The notes: generated by a model not told the origin, from the sequence alone. Numbered from the stretch's first letter, positions 1-8,680 are shown. The stretch: DNA of 64,000 nucleotides from Paenibacillus alkalitolerans (GCF_016482785.1 NZ_JAEMXM010000008.1:171591-235590), one strand, 5' to 3'. Translations and numbers: made by a program.

Positions 1-65
1 AAGAAAAACTTCCTCTACATCGCGGTCGCTCATCCTTGAGTGTACTTCGATAGAAGTTTTTCTTA
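1..65. repeat. Family-A hairpin repeat, copy 1
   Basis: A 65-bp element whose ends are inverted repeats (AAGAAAAACTTC at the left, GAAGTTTTTCTT at the right). The interior includes CGCGGTCGCTCATCC and ACTTCGATAG. Near-identical copies lie at 3642-3706, 60266-60329, 60386-60449 and 60506-60569. It sits immediately downstream of the protease gene on the minus strand and could fold as a 3' hairpin. It may extend beyond the left window edge. Confidence 0.85.
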
Positions 66-72
66 TCTGAGC

Positions 73-2451
73 TTACTTATGCAACAGCACTTTCGCGGCG
101 GAGCGGTCGGACGCCTCTCCGATTACGCGAATCTTCAGTCCGTATTGCGGAATGTTGCGGCCGGCATCAGGCAAATCCGGGTTGAGATAAGATTGGCTGT
201 CATCGAGTATCGGATTCATTGCAGTGCTGTTGTCTTTGATCGTCGCACCGTACAGCGCAGTGTAATCGATATCCATCTTTGCGGTTTTCGCCAAGCCGAA
301 CGCGGCATCGTGCAATTGGAAACGGGACGACGCCACAATTCGGTCGCTCCACATAACGCCTTTCTGGTCGGCGTCAACCAAACCCAGGAAGCCTTCTCCA
401 GGATGGATGCCGGTCCAATTATTGTCGTAAGAGTTATCTACATACCAGACAAGAAGACCGGCGTCGTAGGACATTAGGCTTGCGCCGCGGCGAATGTGCG
501 CGAGACCGGCGTCTACGCCCGCATGATTTCTCCATTCAAGCAGGTAGTAGTGCTCGGCGTAAATTGTCCCCTTGTCGACCGTAAAGCCTTCCAAAGCGAA
601 TTTCGGAGTTTCTTCGGCGTTGTCGAAGAGCACCGTGCTGCCGTCGGCGGCAATGGAAATATCGTCTACATAGAAACCTGCTTCAGATACTGCAACGTCC
701 GTCCAATAATTGAAGCGCAGCTCGATCGATTTGCCGGCGTAAGCGGATAAATCGAATTGAGCGTCGACCCAGCCGTCGGAATGCCCCGTGATGCCGTGAC
801 CCGGATTTTGCTGATACGGATCGTCCGTCGTCGTCAAGTTGCCCGGGATCGCCATCCAGCTTCCGCCGGGTTCGCGCACTTGGATCGATGCGTAATCCCA
901 ATCCTGCTCGATCTGGTACCACGTCTTGAACGAAAGCGATGCGGACGCCGCAGAAGTCAAATCGAGCGTCGCAACCATCGAATGGTCGACTTCGTCGCCC
1001 TTTCCGCTGAAATATTCGAATTGTCCGCTGTAAGGCGTGTTTATTTGCAGTTGTTTCATCGGCAAGTCGATGCGGACCGCGTCGTTGTTTTGCCCTTTCG
1101 TTACCGCTTGATCGAGCAACACTTCCACGCCCGACGCCGGAATATCGTCCACATGAATCGCGGTTCCGCTCAGCCAATTTCCGCCGACGTTCGCCTGTAA
1201 GAATTCCTTGGACCAAGCGCTGAAGCCGGTCGGTTCCGTTCCCGGGATCGCCCCTGCCCAGGAGCCGCTTGACATAATGGACCAGTACTCCACGGCTTCG
1301 CCTTGACCGGAGTAAATCGTGTCGTATTCGTCAGGAAGACCGAGATCGTGGCCGAATTCGTGAGCGAATACCCCGGCGGCTCCGTCCGCAGGCTGCATTG
1401 TGTAGTCGTAAGCGGCCAATCTTCCGTTCCAATAGCCGACGTCCGCCGACGTTCCCGGCAGCGTAAAGACTCCGCCCAAGTTCCAACGGTGCGACCAGAC
1501 GGCGTCGCCGCCGAGCGAGCCTCCGCCGGCTTCTTCGCCGACAGAGGAATGAACGATCATCAGATGATCGATCAGGCCGTCCGCTTCGCGGTAATTGCCG
1601 TCGCCGTCCAAGTCGTAACGGTCTTCCTTGTCGTACTCATTGAGGTTGAGCGTCGGGTCTTTCGCTGCGGCGAGCAGGGCTTCCCGAACGAGACCGCGGG
1701 CATCCTTGTCGTTGCCGTCGGGAGCCGGCACGTTTGCGCCGTATTCGGCCGCAGGCTTGCTGGCCATGTACCATCCCGCCACTTGGCCTTCGATGGAATA
1801 GCTGCCCCCCGACTGAGACTCATAGTATTGCTTGACGGACACCAATCGTTCGCCGTTCGGACCGGTGTAACCGTTCGATCCGAACACCATGTCATCATAA
1901 TGTTGTTTGACGTAATCTTTGTAATACATATCGGTTTCGTCAGGTTGGATGCTATTATGCGGGAAATCCGGATAATCAATGAGGAGGACGAGCACCTTGT
2001 CTGTCCGCTTTCCGCCGGTCCATGCTGCTTCCTGCGCCGGATCGACGCCGTTCTTCTTCGTTTGGCCCAGCTTATTGCCGCTGCCGTTGAACAATCCGTC
2101 GTTCAGCAAATTTTGTTTCAGCGCCTGTTCCCGTTTCAATTCATGCTTATGAAGCTCGCCCTTCTCTTGTGTCGCGGCTGCCGCGCTCTTCGCCCGAAGG
2201 AAGGAGTGAAGAGCCGCTTCCGCCGTTGCGGCTGAGGCGTTGGGGGGAATCGTCCCGTTCTTCTTCAACATCTGAATCAGCTTGTCATCATTCGCCACCC
2301 CCATATCAAAAGCGTCTGTGTACGAATGCGGCGACTGCGATTGGGCGCTTCCCTGGAGCGATGCAAGAGCCGGGGAAAAAGATGCGGAACCGATGCTGCC
2401 TATTCCTAGCGCCAGAACCATAGTTGCAGAAAGAAGTTTCTTACTTTTCAT
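73..2451 (-). CDS. M6-family metalloprotease, immune inhibitor A-like, secreted
   Basis: A 792-residue secreted zinc protease of the immune inhibitor A family (peptidase M6), which degrades host or environmental proteins outside the cell. The N-terminus has a Sec signal peptide: MKSKK, a hydrophobic core, then Ala-rich residues around 25-30. The zinc site HEFGHDLGLPDEYD starts at His364, with His368 as second ligand and Glu365 as catalytic base. The C-terminal third contains a beta-rich domain (about residues 480-640) typical of InhA. Length matches the family (about 790-800). The start is ATG at 2451, preceded on the minus strand by an AGGAGG ribosome site. It is transcribed alone, divergent from the reductase gene. 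Some relatives are called M6 peptidases without virulence roles, so a pathogenic function is not implied. Confidence 0.9.
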   Translation of the reverse strand: MKSKKLLSATMVLALGIGSIGSASFSPALASLQGSAQSQSPHSYTDAFDMGVANDDKLIQMLKKNGTIPPNASAATAEAALHSFLRAKSAAAATQEKGELHKHELKREQALKQNLLNDGLFNGSGNKLGQTKKNGVDPAQEAAWTGGKRTDKVLVLLIDYPDFPHNSIQPDETDMYYKDYVKQHYDDMVFGSNGYTGPNGERLVSVKQYYESQSGGSYSIEGQVAGWYMASKPAAEYGANVPAPDGNDKDARGLVREALLAAAKDPTLNLNEYDKEDRYDLDGDGNYREADGLIDHLMIVHSSVGEEAGGGSLGGDAVWSHRWNLGGVFTLPGTSADVGYWNGRLAAYDYTMQPADGAAGVFAHEFGHDLGLPDEYDTIYSGQGEAVEYWSIMSSGSWAGAIPGTEPTGFSAWSKEFLQANVGGNWLSGTAIHVDDIPASGVEVLLDQAVTKGQNNDAVRIDLPMKQLQINTPYSGQFEYFSGKGDEVDHSMVATLDLTSAASASLSFKTWYQIEQDWDYASIQVREPGGSWMAIPGNLTTTDDPYQQNPGHGITGHSDGWVDAQFDLSAYAGKSIELRFNYWTDVAVSEAGFYVDDISIAADGSTVLFDNAEETPKFALEGFTVDKGTIYAEHYYLLEWRNHAGVDAGLAHIRRGASLMSYDAGLLVWYVDNSYDNNWTGIHPGEGFLGLVDADQKGVMWSDRIVASSRFQLHDAAFGLAKTAKMDIDYTALYGATIKDNSTAMNPILDDSQSYLNPDLPDAGRNIPQYGLKIRVIGEASDRSAAKVLLHK

Positions 2452-2708
2452 AAGCCGCCTCCTATGTGAATGTCACTCAAGTAACATATATTTCACAAAT
2501 ATTTGGCATTTCCTTTTCATTTACGACAAGGATTCAAAAATAGGATTATTTTCCCAATGTACAAGCGGTTACTTTTGACCCAGAAAAAAATCCGACACTT
2601 ATCGTAACGGAGCAAAGTATGAAGCGGCGCCTGTGCGCGAGATTTCGATATTGCTTTGAGTTTGGTAATATAGTGTGTGTATTTTGAAAAAGAAAGGATG
2701 GAGATGTT

Positions 2709-3539
2709 ATGCCGACAGGACTCACCGATACCGTAACGTTAAACAACGGCGTCAAGATGCCGTGGCTCGGACTCGGCGTGTGGCGGGTCGAGGAAGGACC
2801 GCAGGTCGAGGATTCGGTTTCCGCCGCGATTGCGCACGGATACCGGAGCATCGATACGGCAGCGGTATACGGTAATGAAACGGGCGTAGGCAAAGCGATC
2901 CGCGAAAGCCGCGTGAAGCGTGAAGATCTGTTCGTCACAACGAAAGTGTGGAATGCGGATCAAGGCTACGAAAGCACGCTGCGCGCTTACGACGAAAGCT
3001 TGAAGCGGCTCGGTCTCGATTACGTCGACCTGTATCTCGTGCATTGGCCGGTGAAAGGCAAATACCGCGACACATGGAAGGCGCTCCGCAAGCTGTACGC
3101 GGACGGCCGCGTGCGCGCAGTCGGGGTTAGCAACTTCAACATTCACCATCTGCAAGATATTATGGCTGACGGGGACATCGTGCCGGCCGTTAACCAAGTG
3201 GAGTATCATCCGTTGCTGTCGCAGCGCGACTTGCTTGCGTTCTGCAAAGAGAACGGAATTCAGCTTGAGGCTTGGAGCCCGCTTATGCAGGGAAACAACC
3301 TCAACGACGAGACGCTTGTCCGACTGGCGGATAAATATGGGAAGACGCCCGCGCAAATCGTGCTCCGTTGGGATTTGCAGAACGGAGTCGTAACGATTCC
3401 GAAATCGGTTCGCCCGGAGCGCATCCGGGAAAATGCGGACGTGTTCGATTTCGAATTGTCCCCGGAAGATATGGACCGCATCAATGCAATGAACAAAAAT
3501 CGCCGTCTCGGCCCGGATCCGGACAATTTCAATTTTTAA
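2709..3539 (+). CDS. Aldo/keto reductase
   Basis: A 276-residue NADPH-dependent aldo/keto reductase of the AKR5/YvgN type (2,5-diketogluconate reductase, glyoxal/methylglyoxal reductase relatives). It reduces aldehydes and ketones in the cytosol. The catalytic tetrad is visible: Asp49 and Tyr54 in SIDTAAVYGNE, Lys79 in VTTKVWN, His112 in LVHWP. The C-terminal cofactor motif IPKSVRPERIREN is intact. ATG at 2709 follows a GGATGGAG ribosome site. It is a single gene with its own terminator and is divergent from the M6 protease. The exact substrate cannot be read from sequence. Confidence 0.93.
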   Translation: MPTGLTDTVTLNNGVKMPWLGLGVWRVEEGPQVEDSVSAAIAHGYRSIDTAAVYGNETGVGKAIRESRVKREDLFVTTKVWNADQGYESTLRAYDESLKRLGLDYVDLYLVHWPVKGKYRDTWKALRKLYADGRVRAVGVSNFNIHHLQDIMADGDIVPAVNQVEYHPLLSQRDLLAFCKENGIQLEAWSPLMQGNNLNDETLVRLADKYGKTPAQIVLRWDLQNGVVTIPKSVRPERIRENADVFDFELSPEDMDRINAMNKNRRLGPDPDNFNF

Positions 3540-3560
3540 TACGGACATACTTAGCCATAA

Positions 3561-3586
3561 CCGCATCCCTCAGGGTGCGGTTTTTT
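3561..3586 (+). terminator. Rho-independent terminator of the aldo/keto reductase gene
   Basis: Stem CCGCATCC...GGGTGCGG with a short loop followed directly by TTTTTT, 22 bp after the reductase stop codon. Confidence 0.9.
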
Positions 3587-3592
3587 AACGCC

Positions 3593-3706
3593 AGAATTTA
3601 TAAGTTTCCTGCCACAACATGAAACGAGTAAATTCTATACCAAGAAAAACTTCCTCCAAATCGCGGTCGCTCATCCTTGAATGCACTTCGATAGAAGTTT
3701 TTCTTA
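3593..3706. repeat. Composite repeat: B hairpin followed by family-A hairpin
   Basis: 3593-3641 is a B-type segment bounded by AGAATTTATA and TAAATTCTATACC. 3642-3706 is a full family-A hairpin. The same B-then-A order recurs at 60330-60569, so B and A are units of one mosaic element. This copy of B differs at the centre (CCTGCCACAACATGAAACG), while its ends are conserved. Confidence 0.85.
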
Positions 3707-3763
3707 TCGAGTGAAGAGCAATTCCGGCGTTACAGCTTCCGTTAAAGGAAGTAACATCACGGC

Positions 3764-4640
3764 GCGAAGTGAAACGGGAGTGTTTGTTTCACATTGAAAC
3801 AGGGTGGTTCGCGGATGAACCACGTTGTGCCGAAGTGAAACAGGAGGCGGTTAAACAGATGTGCTTGTTTCACATTGAAACAGGGTGGTTCGCGGATGAA
3901 CCACGTTGTGCCGAAGTGAAACAGGAGGCGGTTAAACAGATGTGCTTGTTTCACATTGAAACAGGGTGGTTCGCGGATGAACCACGTTGTGCCGAAGTGA
4001 AACAGGAGGCGGTTAAACAGATGTGCTTGTTTCACATTGAAACAGGGTGGTTCGCGGATGAACCACGTTGTGCCGAAGTGAAACAGGAGGCGGTTAAACA
4101 GATGTGCTTGTTTCACATTGAAACAGGGTGGTTCGCGGATGAACCACGTTGTGCCGAAGTGAAACAGGAGGCGGTTAAACAGATGTGCTTGTTTCACATT
4201 GAAACAGGGTGGTTCGCGGATGAACCACGTTGTGCCGAAGTGAAACAGGAGGCGGTTAAACAGATGTGCTTGTTTCACATTGAAACAGGGTGGTTCGCGG
4301 ATGAACCACGTTGTGCCGAAGTGAAACAGGAGGCGGTTAAACAGATGTGCTTGTTTCACATTGAAACAGGGTGGTTCGCGGATGAACCACGTTGTGCCGA
4401 AGTGAAACAGGAGGCGGTTAAACAGATGTGCTTGTTTCACATTGAAACAGGGTGGTTCGCGGATGAACCACGTTGTGCCGAAGTGAAACAGGAGGCGGTT
4501 AAACGGGAGTGCTTGTTTCACATTGAAACAGGGTGGTTCGCGGATGAACCACGTTGTGCCGAAGTGAAACAGGAGGCGGTTAAACGGGAGTGCTTGTTTC
4601 ACATTGAAACACGGTGGTTCGCGGATGAACCACGTTTTTA
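3764..4640. repeat. Tandem array of eleven 81-bp units with internal hairpins
   Basis: The 20-mer GTGGTTCGCGGATGAACCAC starts at 3804, 3885, 3966 and so on to 4614, exactly 81 bp apart, giving eleven copies. Each unit contains this 7-bp-stem hairpin nested inside GTTTCAC...GTGAAAC, plus a TGTTTC-acatt-GAAACA hairpin. The central units are identical (CAGATGTGCTTG). The first and the last two carry variants (CGGGAGTG), as expected if the middle has been homogenised or expanded. Because 81 is divisible by 3, reading frames stay open on both strands. No ribosome site or protein-like composition supports coding. Confidence 0.93.
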
Positions 4641-4720
4641 TTTCATGATGCAACCGACTTTTGGCGCGAAATAAGAAAACCTCACCAGCCGGTGGCAAAA
4701 CCATACAAGAAGGCATTTAA

Positions 4721-4753
4721 ATAATATCGTATGTTGTATAATATCGTATGTTG
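4721..4753. repeat. 17-bp-period direct repeat upstream of the YjcZ-type gene
   Basis: ATAATATCGTATGTTG occurs at 4721-4736 and again at 4738-4753. The junction creates TATAAT at 4737-4742, which may serve as a -10 element for the small gene starting at 4773. It could also be a paired regulator site; no regulator can be named. Confidence 0.6.
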
Positions 4754-4772
4754 ATCAGTGGGAGGGATGACA

Positions 4773-4868
4773 ATGGGCGCAGTAGGTTACGGCTTCACTT
4801 CTACCGCGGTTATTTTAGTCCTGTACATCTTGTTGGTTATCACGTTGAGAACGTTCTCGGTTGTATGA
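4773..4868 (+). CDS. YjcZ-family small sporulation membrane peptide
   Basis: A 31-residue peptide starting MGAVGYGFTSTAV. It has a Gly/Tyr-rich N-terminus followed by one hydrophobic helix (ILVLYILLVIT) and a short tail. This layout is that of the YjcZ/SscA family of tiny sporulation-associated membrane peptides, usually 26-45 residues. A GGGAGGGATG ribosome site lies 6-10 bases before the ATG, and a strong terminator follows at 4895. Its role in spores is inferred from family resemblance; the function of most members is unknown. Confidence 0.72.
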   Translation: MGAVGYGFTSTAVILVLYILLVITLRTFSVV

Positions 4869-4894
4869 CGGCGGCAGCCGTCCGGTGAGCACGA

Positions 4895-4943
4895 CAAAGA
4901 ACCATAGGCCTGGCAAGAGCGCCTCTTGGTTCTTTGTTTTTTG
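4895..4943 (+). terminator. Terminator of the YjcZ-type gene
   Basis: CAAAGAACCA pairs with TGGTTCTTTG, extended by AGGC/GCCT, then a run of T (GTTTTTTG). It lies 26 bp after the stop codon. Confidence 0.88.
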
Positions 4944-4948
4944 CTGTG

Positions 4949-5263
4949 TTATGTGGTCAGAAGTGTGATTGCAAGCAAGTCGTACAAGACAAGCGGCAAT
5001 ATGACGTTGTAATACGGATTGTAGTACGGATAGAAAAACCGCTGATATCCTGCCGGCTGCCGGATGCCCAGATGGAGGACTCCACCTTCGGCGCCGAGAA
5101 TGACACCCTCGTAAACATGGCCGTCGATCGTCTGCACCCGGACATGTTTGTTCCGATGAAGATTTCCGAGACCGTGGACTTTGTCCCTTATCGACCTGAG
5201 TGATTGCACCATATCGGGATCGGCTTGGTAAATGACGTTCTGCTGTGCAATGGTTTGATACAT
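4949..5263 (-). CDS. Conserved hypothetical protein, SH3/Sm-like barrel plus C-terminal membrane segment
   Basis: A 104-residue protein of unknown function. Residues about 36-60 (KHVRVQTIDGHVYEGVILGAE) look like a small SH3- or Sm-like beta-barrel. A Tyr/Pro-rich stretch (FYPYYNPYYN) follows, then a hydrophobic tail (VILPLVLYDLLAITLL) that may sit in the membrane. I chose ATG at 5263 because GGGGGT lies 10 bases upstream; an in-frame TTG six codons earlier has no ribosome site. It is convergent with the YjcZ-type gene. No function is claimed. Confidence 0.7.
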   Translation of the reverse strand: MYQTIAQQNVIYQADPDMVQSLRSIRDKVHGLGNLHRNKHVRVQTIDGHVYEGVILGAEGGVLHLGIRQPAGYQRFFYPYYNPYYNVILPLVLYDLLAITLLTT

Positions 5264-5339
5264 ATAAACGAATACCCCCAAGATAATATTGTTGCCATTG
5301 CCAGCATATGCATAAGCCCAGCCGATGGTGCTTGTATAC

Positions 5340-6179
5340 TCAAAGGGTGCCTGCGTCGGGATGAAATCCGGCTTGGCTTAAGAAGAGACGATCCGGGGGA
5401 AAATGTTCGCCGAGCTTCGTCCACACCTCTTTATATTTGCCGCTTTCGTACCATTCCGAGAGGCCGAGAGAATCGTGGATGCGCTTGATTCCGAGCGCCT
5501 CCGTGCGTTTGCCGCCGGCGCCGTCTCCGAGCGCGAAGGTGTCGAGGGTGACGCGCTCCGTCACCCCTGCAAGCGCGGCGGCGAAATGCGCCGAGCAAGG
5601 AAGCAGCGGCGCGACGGCCGCCTGCGTGGGTACGCCCGCCTCGGCGAGGCGGCGCAATGCATTGAGCCGCGCGGGAATCGGGGGCGCGGCCGGGGCGAAC
5701 TCCTTGCGTACATCCTCGCGATCGGTTTCGACGGTGACGCTGACGCGGATGCGCCCCTTCGGGAAGCTGAGGAACAGATCCGCGTCGCGCGTCACAAGCG
5801 GGCTGCGCGTTTGCACGAACAGGAACGCGGGAGGGTCCTCCGCCATGATCGTCAGCAGCGTGCGGGTCAGCTTCAGCCGGTATTCCGCCGGCTGATAAGG
5901 GTCGGTGGCGCTCGACATGAACACCGCCACCGGCCCTTTGCGCTTGGCGCGGCTCAGCTCGCGGCGGAAAGCGTCCGGGTCGAACCGCTTCGCGTCGACC
6001 CACTCGCCCCACGGATCGCCTCGGAACAGTGCGACCGGCATGCGCCGCACGTAGCAGTACGTGCAGGCGAAAGCACATCCGCCGTACGGGTTCAGCGTAT
6101 GTGTATACCCCGACAGAAATCCCCCCGTCGGGGTAAGCATCGTCTTCGGTTGTTTCTCCGTCACCCTCGGTTTCATCAT
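5340..6179 (-). CDS. SPL-family radical SAM protein
   Basis: A 279-residue radical SAM enzyme. The iron-sulfur cluster motif is C35-AFA-C39-TY-C42 in a NPYGGCAFACTYCYV context. This resembles the spore photoproduct lyase-like family (Rv2578c type) rather than true SplB, which is longer and has a different cysteine context. The body shows the strand and helix pattern of a partial TIM barrel, including FVQTRSPL and VSVTVETD. It starts MMKPRV at 6179. The substrate is unknown. It is followed upstream by a repeat-rich gap and has no operon partner. Confidence 0.82.
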   Translation of the reverse strand: MMKPRVTEKQPKTMLTPTGGFLSGYTHTLNPYGGCAFACTYCYVRRMPVALFRGDPWGEWVDAKRFDPDAFRRELSRAKRKGPVAVFMSSATDPYQPAEYRLKLTRTLLTIMAEDPPAFLFVQTRSPLVTRDADLFLSFPKGRIRVSVTVETDREDVRKEFAPAAPPIPARLNALRRLAEAGVPTQAAVAPLLPCSAHFAAALAGVTERVTLDTFALGDGAGGKRTEALGIKRIHDSLGLSEWYESGKYKEVWTKLGEHFPPDRLFLSQAGFHPDAGTL

Positions 6180-6198
6180 AACGCTCCCCAGTGCGAAA

Positions 6199-6392
6199 TT
6201 AGAGGAAGTACAGGGCTCTATTTCACGAGTTTCTCAGACGATGTCGGAAAATAGAGGAACTACTGTCCTCTATTCTGACTAAAAAGTACGTCCAAATACA
6301 TAATAACTTCGGAATAAGGGACTGTACTTCCTTTATTTCCGCTGGAGCCCCTCAAATCAACATGATAAAGGACTGTACTTCCGTTATTTTAC
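6199..6392. repeat. Four imperfect-palindrome repeats (GGACTGTACTTCC family)
   Basis: Four related 25-29-bp elements start near 6199, 6249, 6312 and 6363. Examples are ATAGAGGAACTACTGTCC at 6251 and ATAAGGGACTGTACTTCC at 6314. Each is an imperfect palindrome of the form (A)TA-AAGG..CTGT...CCTTTAT, and the first two are in the orientation opposite to the last two. They fill the gap between two minus-strand genes and are probably a dispersed genomic repeat rather than regulatory sites of one gene. Confidence 0.7.
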
Positions 6393-6395
6393 CTC

Positions 6396-6431
6396 AAAAA
6401 AGCCCGCCCGACCGTAACGGTCGAACAGGCT
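6396..6431 (-). terminator. Terminator of the 5'-nucleotidase gene
   Basis: On the minus strand AGCC...GACCGT pairs with ACGGTC...GGCT and is followed by TTTTTTG, 22 bp past the nucleotidase stop. Confidence 0.85.
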
Positions 6432-6452
6432 CATACTGCTGCGGAGAATCAT

Positions 6453-8477
6453 TTACTTCTGTAACGCCGCGTTCAACATCATCGCGAACTCGAGGCGCGT
6501 TACCGCTTCCTTCGAGCCGGAGTCCACGGGTGCTATGCCGAATGCCCTTTCGAACACAAGGCCGGCTTGGCGCTTGGTAAGCGTCGCTTCCGGTCCGAAC
6601 GTGCCGTCCGGCATTCCCTTGAAGATGCCGGCGTCCTTCACGGCCAACAGCTCCTTCGCGGAAGGATGATCCGCGGCAATATCGGCAAACGCCGCGCCGG
6701 CTTCCGGAAGCTTCAATTTCATTGCGCGGCTTACCCATAACGCAGCATCCAGGCGCGTAATCGGGTCGGACGGACGGAACTCATCCCCTGTGAATTCCGG
6801 GAACACGTTAAGTCCCGCCAACGCTTGAACATCGTCAAATCCTTCGTCATCCGCAGGCAAGTCGGACACATGACGAGTAATGCGTCCTTCGACTTTCGGG
6901 TTAACCGTGCCGGACTTGTCGAGATATTCGGTAAAGACATCGTAATCGACAAAGAACAATTCGGTCATGCGACCTTCGTCTTTCGCTTTCTTGAACGTTT
7001 GATAGTCGTCGCCGCCGTCCGCCACATAGGCGTTGGTAGCTACAATGTATGTTCCTTTAGGATCGATAGGGGCATATGAACCGTCGGCTTCTTTCACCAT
7101 TGCGTCCATGACGCGGGAGCCCGCCGGCTTCGCCATGCTGTACGTATATTTCATGCCTGCGACGTGCGGGAACCTGCCGGCGTTTTCCTCCACTTTCGAC
7201 ACGCCGTTCTCAAGCGCCGCAACGATTTCTTCGCCGGTCAGCTCAAGCGTTACCAGCGTGTTTCCGAACGGCAGTACTGTCAACACTTCGCCGAGCGATA
7301 TGTCGCCCGCATCGATCGAAGCTCGAATGCCGCCGCCGTTCTGGATAGCGATCGTCGCTTTCGTAGATTCCTGGGCTTTGGCGAGCATGCCGTCAACGAT
7401 CAGGTTGCCGAGATTCGACTCGCCCCGGCGGATAACCGTACGGTCGCCCTCCAGCGCAACATCGGTTTTGCCCACAATTTTCGACTTCATCTCGTCGATC
7501 GGCTTCTGCAGCTCGGCCAACCGCGCTGCAAACTCTTCATCCGATGCGATTACAAATTCTTTCTTGTCGTTTTGCGCGTCTACATCAACCAATTGGTGTT
7601 CGAACCCCGTAACTTTCCCGTCTGCGTCAAAGCTTACATCTAGACGGCCGATATATTTACCGTACTCGTTCGCTTGAACGATCAGCGTAGGTTCATCGTC
7701 GGAACCCGCCTTCACGGGATCGTCCAACCGCGTATGCGAATGGCCGCCGACGATCACGTCGATGCCGTCGACCTCCTCCGCGAGCGCTTTGTCATAAGTG
7801 AAACCGAGGTGGGTCAACGCGATAATTTTGTCATACCCCTTCGCCTTCAAGTCCGTAACAACCGCTTTAGCCGTCTCGATTTCATCTTTGAAAACCACAT
7901 TCTCGCCCGGGTTGGCAAGGAACGCGGTCTCGGGCGTCGTCAAGCCGAACACGGCGATTTTTTCGCCGCCGACTTCCAGTACGGTCGCCGGGTAAATCGA
8001 ACCGCCCGCCGCGGAAGCGCTCACTTCATTTTTATAAAGCGGGTTTAGCTCCGGTTCTTTGCTGTAGTCGATATTGGCGCTAACGATCGGAAACTCCGCC
8101 TTCTTTACAAATTCCGCGAACGGCTTCGGGCCTTTGTCGAATTCATGGTTGCCGGGCACCATGGCGTCGTATCCCATTTTGTTCATGAATTCGAGGTCTG
8201 CTTGTCCCAGATACTGGTTAAAAAACAGTGTGCCGGAAAACACGTCCCCCGCATCGAGCAAAATCGAGTTTTCCGCTTCTTCGCGAATTTGCCGCACAAC
8301 CGTCGCGCGGCGGGCGACATTCTCCAGATGAGCGTGCGTATCGTTGGTGAATATGACCGTAACTTCGAATTCGCCAGCCGCTCTAGCGTTCGGCTGTGAG
8401 AGCATGCTTAATAGAGTTGCGATTAGCAGCATTGCAACAAGCATGCGGCGAACTCTTTTCCCCGAGTATTGATACAT
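6453..8477 (-). CDS. Secreted 5'-nucleotidase/2',3'-cyclic phosphodiesterase with SLH anchor
   Basis: A 674-residue exported nucleotidase. After an N-terminal signal peptide (about residues 1-34, ending ARA), the metallophosphatase domain carries FTNDTHAH (Asp46, His48), Asp76, GNHE (Asn110, His111), His223 and GGHSH (His246, His248). The 5'-nucleotidase C-terminal domain follows (about 330-520, with NGGGIR and the substrate loop VADGGDDYQTF). The last 120 residues are SLH-type repeats (for example MPDGTFGPEATLTKRQ), which bind the cell wall and hold the enzyme at the cell surface. It releases nucleosides and phosphate from extracellular nucleotides. It is a single gene with its own terminator. 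Confidence 0.9.
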   Translation of the reverse strand: MYQYSGKRVRRMLVAMLLIATLLSMLSQPNARAAGEFEVTVIFTNDTHAHLENVARRATVVRQIREEAENSILLDAGDVFSGTLFFNQYLGQADLEFMNKMGYDAMVPGNHEFDKGPKPFAEFVKKAEFPIVSANIDYSKEPELNPLYKNEVSASAAGGSIYPATVLEVGGEKIAVFGLTTPETAFLANPGENVVFKDEIETAKAVVTDLKAKGYDKIIALTHLGFTYDKALAEEVDGIDVIVGGHSHTRLDDPVKAGSDDEPTLIVQANEYGKYIGRLDVSFDADGKVTGFEHQLVDVDAQNDKKEFVIASDEEFAARLAELQKPIDEMKSKIVGKTDVALEGDRTVIRRGESNLGNLIVDGMLAKAQESTKATIAIQNGGGIRASIDAGDISLGEVLTVLPFGNTLVTLELTGEEIVAALENGVSKVEENAGRFPHVAGMKYTYSMAKPAGSRVMDAMVKEADGSYAPIDPKGTYIVATNAYVADGGDDYQTFKKAKDEGRMTELFFVDYDVFTEYLDKSGTVNPKVEGRITRHVSDLPADDEGFDDVQALAGLNVFPEFTGDEFRPSDPITRLDAALWVSRAMKLKLPEAGAAFADIAADHPSAKELLAVKDAGIFKGMPDGTFGPEATLTKRQAGLVFERAFGIAPVDSGSKEAVTRLEFAMMLNAALQK

Positions 8478-8592
8478 CGTTTTCCCATCCTCCCAATTAT
8501 TTCTTACGTTTTTAGTATAGCGCTAGATTGTAAACAAGGGTTAAGCGAATTGTAAATTTTGAGTAAAAAGCACCAAGGAGGAAATTTACGCA

Positions 8593-8646
8593 TTGACAAT
8601 CATTATCAGCTTATCTATACTCAGTACTAAATTAGAATTATTTTAA
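8593..8646 (+). promoter_or_regulatory. Catalase promoter with Fur-like and PerR-like boxes
   Basis: A sigma-A promoter TTGACA (8593-8598), 17-bp spacer, TATACT (8616-8621). TGACAATCATTATCA at 8594-8608 matches the 7-1-7 Fur consensus TGATAATnATTATCA at 13 of the 14 defined positions (14 of 15 counting the unspecified centre) and overlaps the -35. TTAGAATTATTTTAA at 8632-8646 matches the PerR consensus TTATAATnATTATAA at 12 of the 14 defined positions (13 of 15 counting the centre) and sits just past the start of transcription. Both positions are classic repression sites, so iron- and peroxide-responsive control of the catalase is inferred. Confidence 0.78.
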
Positions 8647-8680
8647 ATAAATAAAAATCCCAATCGTGAGAGGTGCCAAA

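Noticed and set aside
3757..4716. Long reading frames on both strands across the 81-bp array
   Set aside because: The unit length is a multiple of three, so frames stay open automatically on both strands; no ribosome site, signal or protein-like divergence pattern supports translation.
5403..6254. Plus-strand frame opposite the SPL-family radical SAM gene
   Set aside because: Arg-rich, motif-free shadow of a GC-rich gene; the minus strand carries the iron-sulfur motif.
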